Assembly (NCBI GenBank): GCA_019456145.1
Contig: VRUL01000047.1
Coordinates: 1-37,104 of the forward strand
From: Planctomycetota bacterium
GTDB lineage: Bacteria > Planctomycetota > Phycisphaerae > Sedimentisphaerales > Anaerobacaceae
DNA: 37,104 nt
Direction: 5' to 3'
The notes under the pieces are model-generated. The model was not told the origin of the DNA. It did not search any database and worked only from the letters and a program-made list of their open reading frames with translations. The position numbers were made by a program, and so were the translations under genes. This document shows, in pieces, positions 24,909-32,904 of the stretch. Every line of letters begins with the position of its first letter. Position 1 is the first letter of the stretch.

Positions 24909-27824
24909 TTATTCAAGTGTCGGAAAGACAATCTTGCCCTGAAGCTGAGCAATACCGCCTTCTTTTTCATAGACGCCATAGAAGATTGAGCATGAATCCA
25001 GCCAGACCGTAATACGGTGCATTTCCTCCTGGGAAAGTTCGACATCGTAATGTCCCTTTTGCAGTATGTCGTACAGCTTCGAGGCACGTGCGCCGTACTT
25101 CCCTGGTATGGTCCGATGACGGTGCCCGTATTTCCAGAAACCATACTCCGGTGCAAGACTGTGATAAGAAGCATACCATTTCTGTCTGCCCTTGACGACA
25201 ACCTCTCGATCCAGTCGCGGAGCCTCTTTCGGATGGTCTTGGTGACACTTGACGCAATGCTTATCGAGAACAGGCTGGACCAGTCGCGGATAACTGAAAG
25301 GATTCGTGCCGTCCACGTCGGGTGTGGGCTTTGAAGGTTCCCTTCGCATTGCTATGGGAATGTTCTTGAGTGATTTCGGAGCGCGGTGTCTGGGTTCATG
25401 GCAACCCTGGCATACAAGCATCTCGCCCGGCTGTAAATACGTCGCGGAACGCATTGATTGAACTGCCAGTCCCTTTTCATCCAGGGCCTGGAATAACAAT
25501 TCCTTCCTTGCCGGCACACTGAAATGTGCGCTGCCGTCTTCTTCAACCGGCACCGTGCCCAATACATAGCGGGCCAGGACCACCGAATCACCTGCTGTCG
25601 GTTCCCTCAGACTCGTTTCATGCGGCGGGGCGCCGGATGGGACGGACATCGGCAGGATCTGATATATCCGAAGCGACTTGATCTTCATATCCAAAGGCCA
25701 TGGTGTCAGCGTATCGTAGACGTTGATCAGAGCAAGTGTGGCCTCTGCCGGCTGTCCCTTGGCGACACGCACCGATTTGTCAGGTAATACGGGCGGTCTG
25801 GGTCTGGGACGCAACGGCATGGGGCTTTGGCAGGCGATTTCCGGGTCGCGATAGATCAACTCCTTGTTACCGAAGATATCAACGAGATAAATACCGTATC
25901 GCCCGCGAAGAGGGTTTTTTCCCTGACTCCCGATCCCGGGCTGCATAGTTGGGTCATAAACACAAAGATAATATTTTTCACTTAACGGCCAGGCCGTTCC
26001 ATAAACCTGCGCGCCGCCCTGCGTCTCCGGGAAATCCACCTCCGGCGTGATTCGTTTAACCGGCGCCATCGCGTCATCGTCCTCGATGCGAGGATCAAAG
26101 ACGAGCAACGAACCAAACGCCTGGCCGTGGTGGGGTGCGCCTGTGGCAACGAATTTATGCGAGCCGGGGATAGCGCGAACGTCAAGCTCCATATCGGCAC
26201 GCAGCTCGCGTGGAGCGAAATTGCCGTGTACCACCCTGGAATCCCGGCCGTCCGGTGTCGTAATCCACGGAAGATGTGCCGTGCACCCGTGACGATCTAT
26301 GTAATCCCAACGAGTATAGATGATCATCCCGTCGTTAGTTACACTCGGGTGCCATTCGTTTGTTTCGTGCGGACTAAGGCACCTAATATCGCTGCCGTCG
26401 GGATTCATATCGAACAGGGTATAGGTCGGGCACACTCTACCGCAGCGGAGATACCCGCCTCGACGCTCCGAGATAAATACGACTCGACCATTGGGAAGCC
26501 AACATGGGTCGAAATCGTTCCATGTCCCGTCAGTCAACTGCTCCAGGGACGTGCCGTCAATATTAACTTTGAGAATATGATAGCTGCGACCTTCATGCCA
26601 GTGTCCTTTTGAAGGATCAGTATGATGGCGGTGGGCTTTATCACCCTTACACTCGACATAAGCAAACATGATGGTTTTGCCGTCATAAGATAAACCCGGT
26701 GAAACGAACGAGCCGTCCGTAAGCTTCTGTCCTTTGAGCCTGCCTTTTTCTACGACAGAATTCTTGAGAATTTCCTTTACCTGGGGATTCTCACCAAACG
26801 GATCAGATAAGATATAAAGCCCTCCTCCTGGTAATGCGTTAATACCGTAATACTGATCGCACATATGGTTAAAGGTTGCCCTGTGCCTTTTGATAAAAAG
26901 AATCTTGTCGAAGTTCAGCAGTGGATTTGAAAAGGTAATTTTACGTCGAAGCTTATACGCCTTTTCAAACAACTGGTAACGAGCTTCTATCTCTTCAAAA
27001 CCGGCAGTTGAGGATTTTGCCTGTAAATCTTTTAATTGGTTTTCATACTTTGAAAGATTTGGTGCGCCCGGCATTTGCTTTAAATCTTCAACCAGTATCT
27101 TAGTACGTCTTAAAACAACATCCAGGGGATCGCGGTCCGATTCGAGAATCAGAGATTGCAGATGAAAAGTCTGCTCGGCATGTCTTGAAATATGTTCACG
27201 GCGATTAATGTCCCTGCGTAGGATTTCATATTGCAGTTCTGTTTCGGTTTCAGGTGTCTCGATAATCAGACCGGAGGAATCGGTTGACACGAAATGAATA
27301 CCTTCGGTCAGGATTGTCAATTCCGCTATAGAGATCCAGGGGTTGTTGTTGACTTCCGAAAGTGCTCTTAATTTTATATAGCGGCCTTTTGTGGGTTTCT
27401 GAAATTTGACAATATTTTTGCCATTAAGTTTGGTAAAAGCCCCTTTAATAACAGGTGCCCCGAACTTCTTTTTATCATTGCTTACAAAAAACTCGTAGTC
27501 TTTGATTGTCCCGTTGTTGCCACCGCTTGTGCGCGGCAGATAGACAAAACCGGATATTTCATAGGCATCTCCCAAATCAACGATAATAGCATGTGGAGGT
27601 TTCGGATCTCCGGCCCCGAAAAACGTATGCCACATTGTCGAAGGATCACCATCCATCGCCCTGTAGCTCTCATATCCGGCTTTCTCGCTGTCGGCGGCGG
27701 TCTTAATCTTGACAATCCTGGCCTTTGCAATGACCGTCGAACCGGTAAATAAGGCCAAAACCAATGCAGATAAAATAATGAAGTGGGTTTTGCTTTGAAA
27801 TGTGTTTCTGATATCGATATTCAT
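24909..27824 (-). CDS. HzsA-related di-heme c-type cytochrome with discoidin domain (copy 1)
   Basis: This 971-residue protein is exported (signal about 1-33). Residues about 40-165 form an F5/8 type C (discoidin) sugar-binding domain (DLGDAYEISGFVYLPR). A helical linker follows. Residues about 300-700 are a propeller matching the middle domain of hydrazine synthase alpha subunit, with NDFDPCWLPNGRVVFISERR, LRCGRVC (Cys461, Cys465) and NEWHPSVTNDGMIIYTRWDY. Two heme c motifs follow: CQGCH (805-809) and CVKCH (857-861). Hydrazine synthase itself is an anammox enzyme; no beta/gamma subunit genes are present, so this is a relative with unknown reaction, probably periplasmic electron transfer or oxidation. 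It is the first gene of the minus-strand block C and diverges from the sulfatase. A paralogue of identical length lies at 32905-35820. Confidence 0.8.
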   Translation of the reverse strand: MNIDIRNTFQSKTHFIILSALVLALFTGSTVIAKARIVKIKTAADSEKAGYESYRAMDGDPSTMWHTFFGAGDPKPPHAIIVDLGDAYEISGFVYLPRTSGGNNGTIKDYEFFVSNDKKKFGAPVIKGAFTKLNGKNIVKFQKPTKGRYIKLRALSEVNNNPWISIAELTILTEGIHFVSTDSSGLIIETPETETELQYEILRRDINRREHISRHAEQTFHLQSLILESDRDPLDVVLRRTKILVEDLKQMPGAPNLSKYENQLKDLQAKSSTAGFEEIEARYQLFEKAYKLRRKITFSNPLLNFDKILFIKRHRATFNHMCDQYYGINALPGGGLYILSDPFGENPQVKEILKNSVVEKGRLKGQKLTDGSFVSPGLSYDGKTIMFAYVECKGDKAHRHHTDPSKGHWHEGRSYHILKVNIDGTSLEQLTDGTWNDFDPCWLPNGRVVFISERRGGYLRCGRVCPTYTLFDMNPDGSDIRCLSPHETNEWHPSVTNDGMIIYTRWDYIDRHGCTAHLPWITTPDGRDSRVVHGNFAPRELRADMELDVRAIPGSHKFVATGAPHHGQAFGSLLVFDPRIEDDDAMAPVKRITPEVDFPETQGGAQVYGTAWPLSEKYYLCVYDPTMQPGIGSQGKNPLRGRYGIYLVDIFGNKELIYRDPEIACQSPMPLRPRPRPPVLPDKSVRVAKGQPAEATLALINVYDTLTPWPLDMKIKSLRIYQILPMSVPSGAPPHETSLREPTAGDSVVLARYVLGTVPVEEDGSAHFSVPARKELLFQALDEKGLAVQSMRSATYLQPGEMLVCQGCHEPRHRAPKSLKNIPIAMRREPSKPTPDVDGTNPFSYPRLVQPVLDKHCVKCHQDHPKEAPRLDREVVVKGRQKWYASYHSLAPEYGFWKYGHRHRTIPGKYGARASKLYDILQKGHYDVELSQEEMHRITVWLDSCSIFYGVYEKEGGIAQLQGKIVFPTLE

Positions 27825-27906
27825 GTTAATTCACTCCATTCTGAATTAGCCAATAGTATTTCAATGAATCAAGTATACTGAACCTCGATTACCGAACCAG
27901 ATAATA

Positions 27907-27994
27907 CCCCTTACTGTCCAAATATTCGTATGGGACATCTAACCATAATACAGTATATCACTTTTTCCTGCAATTTCAAGAATTTTTGCTAATT
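27907..27994 (-). repeat. Duplicated promoter/leader repeat, copy B
   Basis: This is the partner of 24751-24838, 75% identical over 88 ungapped bases. Here the ribosome-site-like AAGGGG is 83 bases before the start codon, so the shared block is promoter and early leader only. Confidence 0.65.
27952..27979 (-). promoter_or_regulatory. Promoter of HzsA-related gene copy 1
   Basis: On the minus strand TTGAAA (27979-27974), a 16-base spacer and TATACT (27957-27952) are followed by a leader of about 120 bases. The hexamers and spacing are shared with 24796-24823. Confidence 0.55.
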
Positions 27995-28230
27995 AAATTA
28001 ACAGCTTTTGCAAAGAGCGTATTTGTCCTTAATACAAAGAAGCAAGCCTGATAGCCTGCTTTTTGTGGTTAAAGTGTCACGAAAACCTTCTTGAATTATT
28101 GAGCGTTAGAGGATACCATAAGTCCCGGTTTAGCAAATGTCTTAACAGAGAATTAATGTTGCTTTGATACGTCTCTCATATTTGTAATTGTACAAGGCGG
28201 CATGAGTTTCACCGTTTGAAAGGATGGTTT

Positions 28231-29661
28231 ATGAATACAGTAAACAGGCGGGATTTTCTCAAGATGCTCGCTTTTGGCGCAGCCGCGATGTCCCTGCCAG
28301 GGTGCGGGACCAACGGCTTGAGTTCAACCGCTTCGGTCTCTAAGAGGCGAAAGAACATTATCCTGATTATGATTGACGATCTGAGTTGGATGGACCTGCA
28401 CTGCCAGGGTAACGACCGGCTCGACACCCCGAACATCGATCGCCTCGCGTCGCAGGGAATGCGCTTCACAGACGCCTACTCTGCCGCTCCGGTATGTTCA
28501 CCTACACGGGCGGCCATTATGACAGGACAGTCGCCGGCGAGGTTGGGTCTGACCACACACATCCCCGACCGTCCGCAGTACAGGCCGAAAGATTCGACAC
28601 TACTTTCTGCGAAGACTCTTAATCATCTGCCGCTGGAGCACGTTACACTCGCCGAGCGTCTAAAAGACGCCGGCTATGCCACCGGTTTTTTCGGCAAGTG
28701 GCACCTCTCGCGAGCGTCGGCACAAAAGGGCCTCAGTGAGCAGGAACTCCGGCCGGAGTTCCAGGGCTTCGATTTGAATATCGGCGGCTGCTCGTTCGGA
28801 GGACCGCCGACCTACTTCGATCCCTATAGGAATCCAACCATCAAAAACCGACGACAGGGCGAGTACCTACCCGATCGCCTGGCCGACGAGGCAATAACTT
28901 TCATGCAGGCACACAGAGACGAGCCGTTCTTTGTGGCGCTTTGGAATTACACTGTGCACTGGCCGATGGAAGCCCCGAAGAAGTTGATCGATAAATACGA
29001 GAAACGCGTCGGTCCCGGCCTGAAAGACCCGCGATACGGCGCGATGATTGAAGCAATGGACGCGGCGGTAGGGCGAGTTATGGCGGCCATCGACGAGTTA
29101 AAACTTGCCGGCCAAACGTTAGTGATTTTTACATCCGACAACGGTGGCTTCAACGGGGTCTCCGATAATCGCCCCTTGCGGGCCAGCAAGGGTCACCTCT
29201 ATGAAGGCGGCATCCGTGTACCGCTGATTGTCCGCTGGCCCGGCGTAGTACCGGCTAAGACGATCTGCCATACACCGGTCATCAGCACCGATTTTTATCC
29301 TACGCTGCTGGATGTCTCTGGTATATCCCAAGGGACAGGCAAGAAACTCGACGGCGAAAGCATCATGCCGCTGCTCAAGCAGACCGGCCCGCTCAAACGC
29401 AAAGCCATTTACTTCCACTATCCAAACTACGCCTGGCACGGCTCCAACCAATTAGGCGGCGCTATACGCGAAGGTGATTACAAACTTATCGAGTGGTATG
29501 ACGATGACTCAGTCGAATTGTACAACCTTGCTGAAGACCTCGGCGAAAAGCGGGACCTGTCCCGGGAAATGCCCAAAAAGGCCGCCGAACTTAAACGCAA
29601 ACTCGACACATGGCTTGTTGAATCAGGCGCGATAATGCCTGAACGGTTGTCACCATTATAA
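28231..29661 (+). CDS. Tat-exported lipoprotein sulfatase (arylsulfatase A family)
   Basis: This 476-residue sulfatase should remove sulfate esters from a glycan outside the cytoplasm. The N-terminus NRRDFLK (5-11) is a twin-arginine signal and LPGC (Cys25) a lipobox, so it is probably a Tat-exported lipoprotein. IMIDDLSWMDL supplies the metal-binding aspartates. CSPTR (89-93) is the sulfatase signature whose Cys89 must be converted to formylglycine. GFFGKWHLS and IFTSDNGGFNG are further family blocks. I start at ATG 28231, preceded by GAAAGGA; an in-frame TTG at 28216 overlaps the ribosome site and is unlikely. No formylglycine-generating enzyme or anSME is in the window, so maturation depends on a gene elsewhere. 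The substrate is unknown. Confidence 0.9.
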   Translation: MNTVNRRDFLKMLAFGAAAMSLPGCGTNGLSSTASVSKRRKNIILIMIDDLSWMDLHCQGNDRLDTPNIDRLASQGMRFTDAYSAAPVCSPTRAAIMTGQSPARLGLTTHIPDRPQYRPKDSTLLSAKTLNHLPLEHVTLAERLKDAGYATGFFGKWHLSRASAQKGLSEQELRPEFQGFDLNIGGCSFGGPPTYFDPYRNPTIKNRRQGEYLPDRLADEAITFMQAHRDEPFFVALWNYTVHWPMEAPKKLIDKYEKRVGPGLKDPRYGAMIEAMDAAVGRVMAAIDELKLAGQTLVIFTSDNGGFNGVSDNRPLRASKGHLYEGGIRVPLIVRWPGVVPAKTICHTPVISTDFYPTLLDVSGISQGTGKKLDGESIMPLLKQTGPLKRKAIYFHYPNYAWHGSNQLGGAIREGDYKLIEWYDDDSVELYNLAEDLGEKRDLSREMPKKAAELKRKLDTWLVESGAIMPERLSPL

Positions 29662-29731
29662 ACTCAACTTTAGCAACTGTCGGCAGGGCGGTTCGTATTC
29701 GGAAACCAAAGTGAAAATCGCTTTCAGGCGG

Positions 29732-29759
29732 TTGCAATTTGAGGATATTTTGGTATCAT
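29732..29759 (+). promoter_or_regulatory. Candidate promoter of exported methyltransferase gene
   Basis: TTGCAA (29732-29737), a 16-base spacer and TATCAT (29754-29759) stand about 117 bases before the start codon. The match is moderate and read-through from the sulfatase gene is equally possible. Confidence 0.3.
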
Positions 29760-29875
29760 AACCATGTTGAGGGTCTTGGTAGTGGTGAAAACAACAGTAG
29801 TTCATGTGAAAGTCCGAGCAAGATGGGTGATTAGATTGTTGTTTTATTAATTTCTTTTAGGCAAAGGAGGTCATT

Positions 29876-30523
29876 ATGAAACGGTATAGACTATTGATTC
29901 TGGTTTTGTGTGCGGGTTTGGTCGGTTCTAAAGTGCTTCTGGTTTATTCGGGTCAGCAAAACAAGGCCAGCGATGAGTTCCGCAGGCAGTTTATCAAAAA
30001 CTTCCAGCGTACCCCACTGAACACCACGGTCGGCGATGCTATGATGCTGCGAATTCTAATCGAAAGCAGCAAGGCCAAACGCGGCATAGAGGTGGGATCT
30101 GCCAGTGGCTTCGGGGCCATCAATATGGGGGTGGGTTTCCAGAGAACAGGAGGCCATCTTTACACGCTGGAAATCGATCCCGAGATGGTTAAACAATGCC
30201 GAGATAATTTGCGGAAGGTCGGCTTGGAGAAAACCGTTACCTGCATAGAAGGAGATGCCCTCAAGACACTGCCAACGCTTAAGGGCAATTTTGATTTTGT
30301 TTTCATCGATGCCTTGAAACGGGATTACTTCAAATATTTCAAACTTATCGAGCCGAAGCTAAAACCCGGCGCAGTGATCGTCGGTGACAATGTAATCCGT
30401 TCTGAAAGGGCGATGAAGGATTTTCTGGATTATATGCAGGAAAGCCCCGACTACGACACGGTTATTATCCGGGCCTCTATGGAAAAGAACGATGGCATGT
30501 CGATCAGCTATAAGATCAGGTGA
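29876..30523 (+). CDS. Exported O-methyltransferase-like protein
   Basis: This 215-residue protein has a class I SAM-dependent methyltransferase fold of the catechol/caffeoyl-CoA O-methyltransferase type. Motif I is GIEVGSASGFGAINMG; LEIDPEMVKQCRDNL carries the acidic residue for the ribose; DFVFIDALKRDYFKYF and GAVIVGDNVIRS match the metal-binding Asp and DN positions of that family. Oddly, residues 4-24 (YRLLILVLCAGLVGSKVLLVY) form a signal peptide or membrane anchor, so the enzyme would face outward where SAM is not expected. A consensus AAAGGAGGT precedes the ATG by five bases, which makes this start firm and keeps the hydrophobic segment. It lies between the sulfatase and the GH32-like gene on the same strand. 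The methyl acceptor is unknown; lignin-like phenols would fit the CE15 gene only speculatively. Confidence 0.75.
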   Translation: MKRYRLLILVLCAGLVGSKVLLVYSGQQNKASDEFRRQFIKNFQRTPLNTTVGDAMMLRILIESSKAKRGIEVGSASGFGAINMGVGFQRTGGHLYTLEIDPEMVKQCRDNLRKVGLEKTVTCIEGDALKTLPTLKGNFDFVFIDALKRDYFKYFKLIEPKLKPGAVIVGDNVIRSERAMKDFLDYMQESPDYDTVIIRASMEKNDGMSISYKIR

Positions 30524-30636
30524 TATGGTCTCCTGACACCTGGACAAAGACCGATGTTTTTGCCATGAGAGTAGTTGAGTGACAGGGTTTCTGTAAAAGT
30601 GGCCGTTCGTATTGAAGCCGAATAAGGAGGAAAACT

Positions 30637-32826
30637 GTGAAGATTACTACTTCATTCTTTGTGCTCATTGGGATTTTCGCAACCTTTCAAACAGCGACAG
30701 GGGCCCCGAGAGCAGAAATTAAAGACAAAACTCTCGTTGTATGGGCCGCGCCGGCCAATCTGAACCAAAGTGGCGGAAGCGCCTTAACGCTTGACGACAT
30801 GGCCAGTCACTTCGACGGTATCATCTTCGGTGAGCTTGCGCAGGGAAAATGGATGGCCGGTAGCGACTATCACCGAAGGAGCCAAAAGGACCAGAAAGCC
30901 AGCCCTGCTGAAACAGCGGGCCGGAATACACTTGTACAGCTCGCTATAGTTTATAAGGGCAAAAGCATCACGATTTATCGCCGGGGCAAAAAATATTCCT
31001 CGTACAAAATCGAAAAGCCGCAAAAGTTTGGTTCAGGCAGCGTTGTCATGTTCGGAAGACGCCACCTGGATGCTGCGGACACATCATGCTTTCGTGGAAA
31101 AATTGACGATGCACGAATCTATAATAAGGCATTATCAGCCGGGCAAATCGCTACGCTCAAGCCCAACAAGGCCTCAGATATCCAGCCCCTGGCTTGGTGG
31201 ACATTTGAAGACGGCCAGGCTGCTGATCGCATGGGTAACTTCCCCGAAGCATATCTCACCGGAGGGGCTAAAATAGTCGGTAACCACTTGGTACTTGAAG
31301 GTAGCCAGCCTGTTATGGTTGCTGCACCGAAGGCATTCTTTACACGCATGCTCACAAAGTCGGCGCCTCGTACGGAGGATAAAAACCTTGTTACCGCGCA
31401 GCGCCAGTTGCGAGAGAAGCTTTTGAGTGACCCACATAGGCCCACCTATCACTTCGTTACACCGGAGGGCAGGTGCATGCCCTTTGATGGAAACGGCGCA
31501 ATCTTCTGGAACGGTAAGTATCATCTATGCTATATCTTTCAGGACGAACGCGGCCACTGCTGGGGTCATGCCTCAAGCAAGGACCTGCTCCACTGGCGAT
31601 GGCACAGCCCCGCGTTATTCCCTGCGCCAGGCGATGTCGACCGCGGGATTTTCAGCGGCAACTGCTTTGTCAACAAAAAGGGCCACGCCACCATACTCTA
31701 CCACGGTGTCGGCGCCGGCAACTGTATCGCTACCAGTGGCGGACCGGATCTGGAAACGTGGACCAAGCTTCCGACAAATCCCATTATCCCTACACCCAAA
31801 AGGGGCAGTCCGGAGGAGAAATTGTATCGTTCATGGGATCCGCACGGATGGTTGGAAGGTGATACGTATTACGCAATTTTCGGCGGCGCAAAAGCAACCT
31901 TGTTCAAGGCTGATAAACTGGACAACTGGAAATATGTCGGGCCGTTTCTGACAAAGAATATGCCCGGAGTAGATGGCTTCGAGGACATCTCCTGTCCTGA
32001 TTTCTTCAAGCTGGGCGATAGGTACATGCTCCTCTGTATCAGCCATGCTCGCGGCTGTCGCTATTATCTGGGACAGTGGAAGAATGAACAGTTCACCCCC
32101 CAACTCCATCAGCGGATGAACTGGCCCGGCGGAACTTGTTTTGCGCCTGAGAGTCTGCTCGATGACCGGGGACGACGCATCATGTGGGCCTGGGCCCTGG
32201 ACCGTCGGCCTCGAAACCAGTACGGATGGAGCGGAACAATGACCCTGCCTCGCGTCCTTTCCTTAAACGCCGACGGCACATTACGGATTGAGCCGATCGA
32301 AGAGCTTAAGAAGCTGCGCATGCACGGGAAGAAACACGAGCGTATTAGGGTCGCTGATGGTTCGCCGGTCACACTGAAAGATGTGCATGGCGACTGTCTT
32401 GAACTGGACCTGACCATCAAGCCCGGCAGCGCCAAAAGGTTTGGAGTCAAGCTGCGCTGCTCACCTGACGGCGCCGAACAGACCGTCATCGAATATGATC
32501 CGTCCGCTAAACATTTGAAAATTGACGTGAAAAACTCAAGCCTCGACCAGGTCAAATACTTCACCTTCTGTATGAAAGGCGGGAATAACCCGCAGGTGAC
32601 CGAACAGATAGCGCCATTCCAACTGAGGAAAGGCGAAAACCTTCGTCTTCGAATCTTCTTGGACCGCTCGATACTTGAAGTCTTTGCCAACGCAAGGCAG
32701 TGTGTGACCCAGCGCATCTATCCCACTCGCCAAGACAGCACCTCAGTAGTCCTTTTCGCCGAAGGAGGTTCTGTCGAAGTCCAGTTGCTTCAAGCTTGGC
32801 AGATGGCTCCGACCAATCATTGGTAG
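30637..32826 (+). CDS. Secreted LamG + GH32-like glycoside hydrolase
   Basis: This 729-residue protein has a signal peptide (1-22), a concanavalin/LamG domain (about 25-175, ending FRGKIDDARIYNKALS), a five-blade GH32-like catalytic domain (about 265-560) and a GH32 C-terminal beta-sandwich (about 580-729, with LRIFLDRSILEVFAN). GH32 enzymes cleave fructosides such as levan, inulin and sucrose. The nucleophile motif is PFDGNG (Asp284) rather than NDPNG, the transition-state Asp is in SWDP (Asp401) rather than RDP, and the usual acid/base Glu of the EC motif is Ser452 in ISCPDFF. Either another residue, such as Glu449, serves as acid, or the protein has another activity or only binds. The start is GTG with AAGGAGG seven bases upstream. 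It converges on the second HzsA-related gene. Confidence 0.8.
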   Translation: MKITTSFFVLIGIFATFQTATGAPRAEIKDKTLVVWAAPANLNQSGGSALTLDDMASHFDGIIFGELAQGKWMAGSDYHRRSQKDQKASPAETAGRNTLVQLAIVYKGKSITIYRRGKKYSSYKIEKPQKFGSGSVVMFGRRHLDAADTSCFRGKIDDARIYNKALSAGQIATLKPNKASDIQPLAWWTFEDGQAADRMGNFPEAYLTGGAKIVGNHLVLEGSQPVMVAAPKAFFTRMLTKSAPRTEDKNLVTAQRQLREKLLSDPHRPTYHFVTPEGRCMPFDGNGAIFWNGKYHLCYIFQDERGHCWGHASSKDLLHWRWHSPALFPAPGDVDRGIFSGNCFVNKKGHATILYHGVGAGNCIATSGGPDLETWTKLPTNPIIPTPKRGSPEEKLYRSWDPHGWLEGDTYYAIFGGAKATLFKADKLDNWKYVGPFLTKNMPGVDGFEDISCPDFFKLGDRYMLLCISHARGCRYYLGQWKNEQFTPQLHQRMNWPGGTCFAPESLLDDRGRRIMWAWALDRRPRNQYGWSGTMTLPRVLSLNADGTLRIEPIEELKKLRMHGKKHERIRVADGSPVTLKDVHGDCLELDLTIKPGSAKRFGVKLRCSPDGAEQTVIEYDPSAKHLKIDVKNSSLDQVKYFTFCMKGGNNPQVTEQIAPFQLRKGENLRLRIFLDRSILEVFANARQCVTQRIYPTRQDSTSVVLFAEGGSVEVQLLQAWQMAPTNHW

Positions 32827-32904
32827 GAAATCATCATATTCAGCTATTTTGTGCGGAACTGTTCAACTGTTGTCGAGTAAATTTTCGATAGGGCCGATAG
32901 GCTC

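Larger units (their letters stand above)
27825..28230. other. Divergent intergenic region, 406 bases
   Basis: The left part is the leader and promoter of the first HzsA-like gene, including repeat copy B. The right part leads to the sulfatase. No strong plus-strand promoter was found. TTAACA (28142-28147) with TGATAC (28165-28170), 17 bases apart, is a weak candidate. A weak 5-bp stem with T-run (28040-28065) is not convincing. Confidence 0.5.
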
